NCBI GenBank assembly: GCA_031266855.1
Contig: JAISAF010000156.1
Coordinates: 1-7,242, forward strand
DNA: 7,242 bases
DNA from: Spirochaetales bacterium
Lineage (GTDB): Bacteria; Spirochaetota; Spirochaetia; DTKZ01
Direction: 5' to 3'
Shown here: positions 6,430-7,242 of the stretch, in pieces
Layout of the letters: each line of letters opens with the position of its first letter
Numbering within the stretch: position 1 is the stretch's first letter
Translations under genes and position numbers: made by a program
Notes under the pieces: model-generated
Seen by the model: the letters and a program-made list of their open reading frames with translations, nothing else
Database searches by the model: none
Told to the model about the DNA's origin: nothing

Positions 6430-6516
6430 AAACCGGGCTTTCCGCTCCAAGTCCTCGGATTTGCCCATGCAAATCCTGCGGGCTTTCCGCTGCAATCCCT
6501 TGCGCGCGCCCAGCGG
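6428..6516 (+). repeat. Intergenic repeat element, copy 2
   Basis: This ~89-bp segment is the inverted partner of 71-163: 17 exact bases at the operon-facing end (6428-6444) and a near match at the outer end (6497-6516, cccttgcgc then cagcgg). It also has an internal direct repeat, cgggctttccgct, at 6434-6446 and 6479-6491, which flanks a perfect small hairpin. No coding frame is convincing. Confidence 0.6.
6457..6476. other. Perfect 8-bp hairpin inside repeat copy 2
   Basis: GGATTTGC (6457-6464) pairs with GCAAATCC (6469-6476) around the loop CCAT. It is centred between the two 13-nt direct repeats, giving the element an ordered repeat-hairpin-repeat structure. Copy 1 lacks an equally clear counterpart. 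Confidence 0.5.
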
Positions 6517-6587
6517 CTAACACAGGCGCGTAAAATCAGGCGGCTTATAGCGTTTATGCAATAGTTATGCGACATACTCTAAAACAC

Positions 6588-6616
6588 TTGAAAAAATCAA
6601 AAATGTAATATAAAAT
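6588..6616 (+). promoter_or_regulatory. Sigma70-type promoter for the AT-rich membrane gene
   Basis: TTGAAA (6588-6593) and TAAAAT (6611-6616) are separated by exactly 17 bp, and each matches the consensus at 5 of 6 positions. Transcription should start near 6623 and give a leader of about 88 nt. The AT-rich context makes chance matches easier than for the cyclase promoter. Confidence 0.5.
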
Positions 6617-6623
6617 ACACATT

Positions 6624-6692
6624 ATGAGTGCGGTATTCCCGGAATCACGCCAGGAATTACCGGATGCCAATGAAAATTTTAACAGGATTTAA
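6624..6692 (+). CDS. Possible leaderless 22-residue leader peptide
   Basis: An ATG at 6624 opens a 22-codon frame that ends at TAA 6690-6692, 18 nt before the next gene. No Shine-Dalgarno site precedes it, but the predicted transcription start (about 6623) would place the ATG at the very 5' end of the mRNA, as in leaderless messages. The peptide begins MSAVFPESRQELP and is hydrophilic. It contains the hairpin at 6631-6662. A frame this short can occur by chance, and no family is recognised. Confidence 0.22.
   Translation: MSAVFPESRQELPDANENFNRI
6631..6662 (+). promoter_or_regulatory. Imperfect hairpin in the leader of the membrane gene
   Basis: cggtattcc (6631-6639) can pair with ggaattaccg (6653-6662) with one bulged T and a 13-nt loop. 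An alternative short palindrome, attcccggaat (6635-6645), shares the left arm. No U-run follows, so it is not a terminator; a regulatory role is speculative. Confidence 0.3.
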
Positions 6693-6710
6693 TATTATTA
6701 GAGGATATAT

Positions 6711-7193
6711 ATGGTTTTATTTAGTTTGAAAAAAATTGAAAAGGATATAATTAACAGAACTATCACGCCGGGCCAGCTTGTAATATATTTGTTTTTTGAA
6801 TTAGGTTCAGTGGTGTCATTATTAAAAACAAGCAGGTATCCTGTAAATATGCATGCATATAATGCCACGTTTTTTTTATCATTTTTTCCAGTTTTAATAC
6901 ATATTGTACAATATTATGTATGTTACAAAATAGTAAAACACAGGAATCCGTATGTATTTTTGTATTCTGTTATACCAGTAAATTTTATTCTTAGTTTAAG
7001 ATATTTATTACTCATAATGTTGCCGTTAGTAATAATAAACCTGAATATTATTAATGGATTGAATTTAAACTTTGAATACTGGAATGTAATAAACTCTCAA
7101 ATAATTACAATAATATATACAGCAATTGTTGCTATACATTTCAATATAGAAATCAGGAAAATAATGGAGGAAAAAACAGATATACCGGCATAA
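6711..7193 (+). CDS. Small four-helix integral membrane protein of unknown function
   Basis: This 160-residue protein is strongly hydrophobic, with likely membrane helices at about 20-38, 50-75, 82-114 (long, perhaps kinked at Pro105) and 128-146. It has a basic amphipathic N-terminus (SLKKIEKD) and a charged C-terminal tail. No signal peptide or catalytic motif is evident, and the family is not recognised. AGAGGA (6700-6705) lies 5 nt before the ATG, and a promoter lies at 6588-6616, so it is probably transcribed separately from the operon upstream. GC content is very different from the neighbours: two 60-base lines counted by hand hold 16 (6781-6840) and 12 (6961-7020) G or C bases, against 36 in the line 6121-6180 of the outer-membrane gene. 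Codons end mostly in A or T. This suggests acquisition from another source, although strongly hydrophobic proteins are biased toward T-rich codons. Confidence 0.7.
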   Translation: MVLFSLKKIEKDIINRTITPGQLVIYLFFELGSVVSLLKTSRYPVNMHAYNATFFLSFFPVLIHIVQYYVCYKIVKHRNPYVFLYSVIPVNFILSLRYLLLIMLPLVIINLNIINGLNLNFEYWNVINSQIITIIYTAIVAIHFNIEIRKIMEEKTDIPA

Positions 7194-7242
7194 ATAATAA
7201 ATAGGCTGATATATAATAAGACCATGAACATTAATGAAAGGC
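7194..7242. other. Right-edge intergenic DNA
   Basis: AT-rich sequence after the membrane gene. An ATG at 7224 stays open for the six codons to the window edge, but it has no clear ribosome binding site and cannot be called. No terminator hairpin is visible after 7193. Confidence 0.3.

Larger units (their letters stand above)
6517..6710. other. Intergenic region ahead of the AT-rich membrane gene
   Basis: Beyond repeat copy 2 the DNA becomes AT-rich. The stretch holds a promoter (6588-6616), a possible 22-codon leaderless frame (6624-6692), an imperfect hairpin (6631-6662) and the ribosome binding site AGAGGA (6700-6705) of the next gene. No tRNA, CRISPR array or insertion sequence is seen. 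Confidence 0.5.

Noticed and set aside
6133..6564. Plus-strand frame overlapping the end of the outer-membrane gene and continuing into the repeat
   Set aside because: The product is Arg/Pro/Leu-rich with no domain, it overlaps a supported gene in another frame, and it runs through repeat copy 2.
7224..7242. Start of a further gene at the right edge
   Set aside because: Only six codons are visible and no clear ribosome binding site precedes the ATG.

Overview
The window looks like chromosomal DNA of a spirochaete, most likely a treponeme of moderate to high GC such as those of the termite hindgut. This is inferred from the gene set and its order; no taxonomic marker gene is present. The main content is a rightward three-gene cluster: a membrane-anchored class III adenylate cyclase, a large FecR-domain protein with seven fibronectin-III-like repeats, and a signal-peptide-bearing protein with a TIG-like domain and a predicted C-terminal outer-membrane beta-barrel. 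A separate, much more AT-rich gene for a small four-helix membrane protein follows.

Layout. Positions 1-163 are intergenic and hold a ~93-bp repeat element (71-163), which runs into a perfect 15-bp hairpin (159-194). A good sigma70-type promoter (TTGATA, 17 bp, TAGAAT; 212-240) and a clear Shine-Dalgarno site lead into the cyclase at 269-2188. The FecR-domain gene (2193-5078) starts 4 nt after the cyclase stop. A short gap (5079-5161) made largely of degenerate 14-nt ATGCGGG units separates it from the outer-membrane gene (5162-6400). That gap holds a 23-codon reading frame whose stop overlaps the outer-membrane start codon as ATGA. Just after the operon come a GC hairpin (6408-6429) and a second ~89-bp copy of the repeat element (6428-6516) in the opposite orientation. 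Composition then falls sharply to AT-rich DNA with its own promoter (6588-6616), a possible tiny leaderless ORF (6624-6692) and the four-helix membrane protein gene (6711-7193). No gene can be called in the last 49 bases.

How the genes may work together (inference). The cyclase has an extracytoplasmic Cache-like sensor, a HAMP relay and a cytoplasmic catalytic domain with an intact ATP-type active site, so it should turn a periplasmic signal into cAMP. The FecR-domain protein has one N-terminal membrane anchor and about 920 residues predicted to lie outside the cytoplasm. The third protein carries one module resembling the FecR protein's repeats, placed before its TIG-like domain and barrel. 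Tight linkage suggests a single envelope-related unit linking inner membrane, periplasm and outer membrane, but no direct contact can be shown from sequence.

The most noteworthy non-coding signals are the inverted pair of intergenic elements bracketing the operon, the 14-nt repeat/start-codon array before the third gene, and a change in strand base skew from G-rich to C-rich along a co-directional operon.
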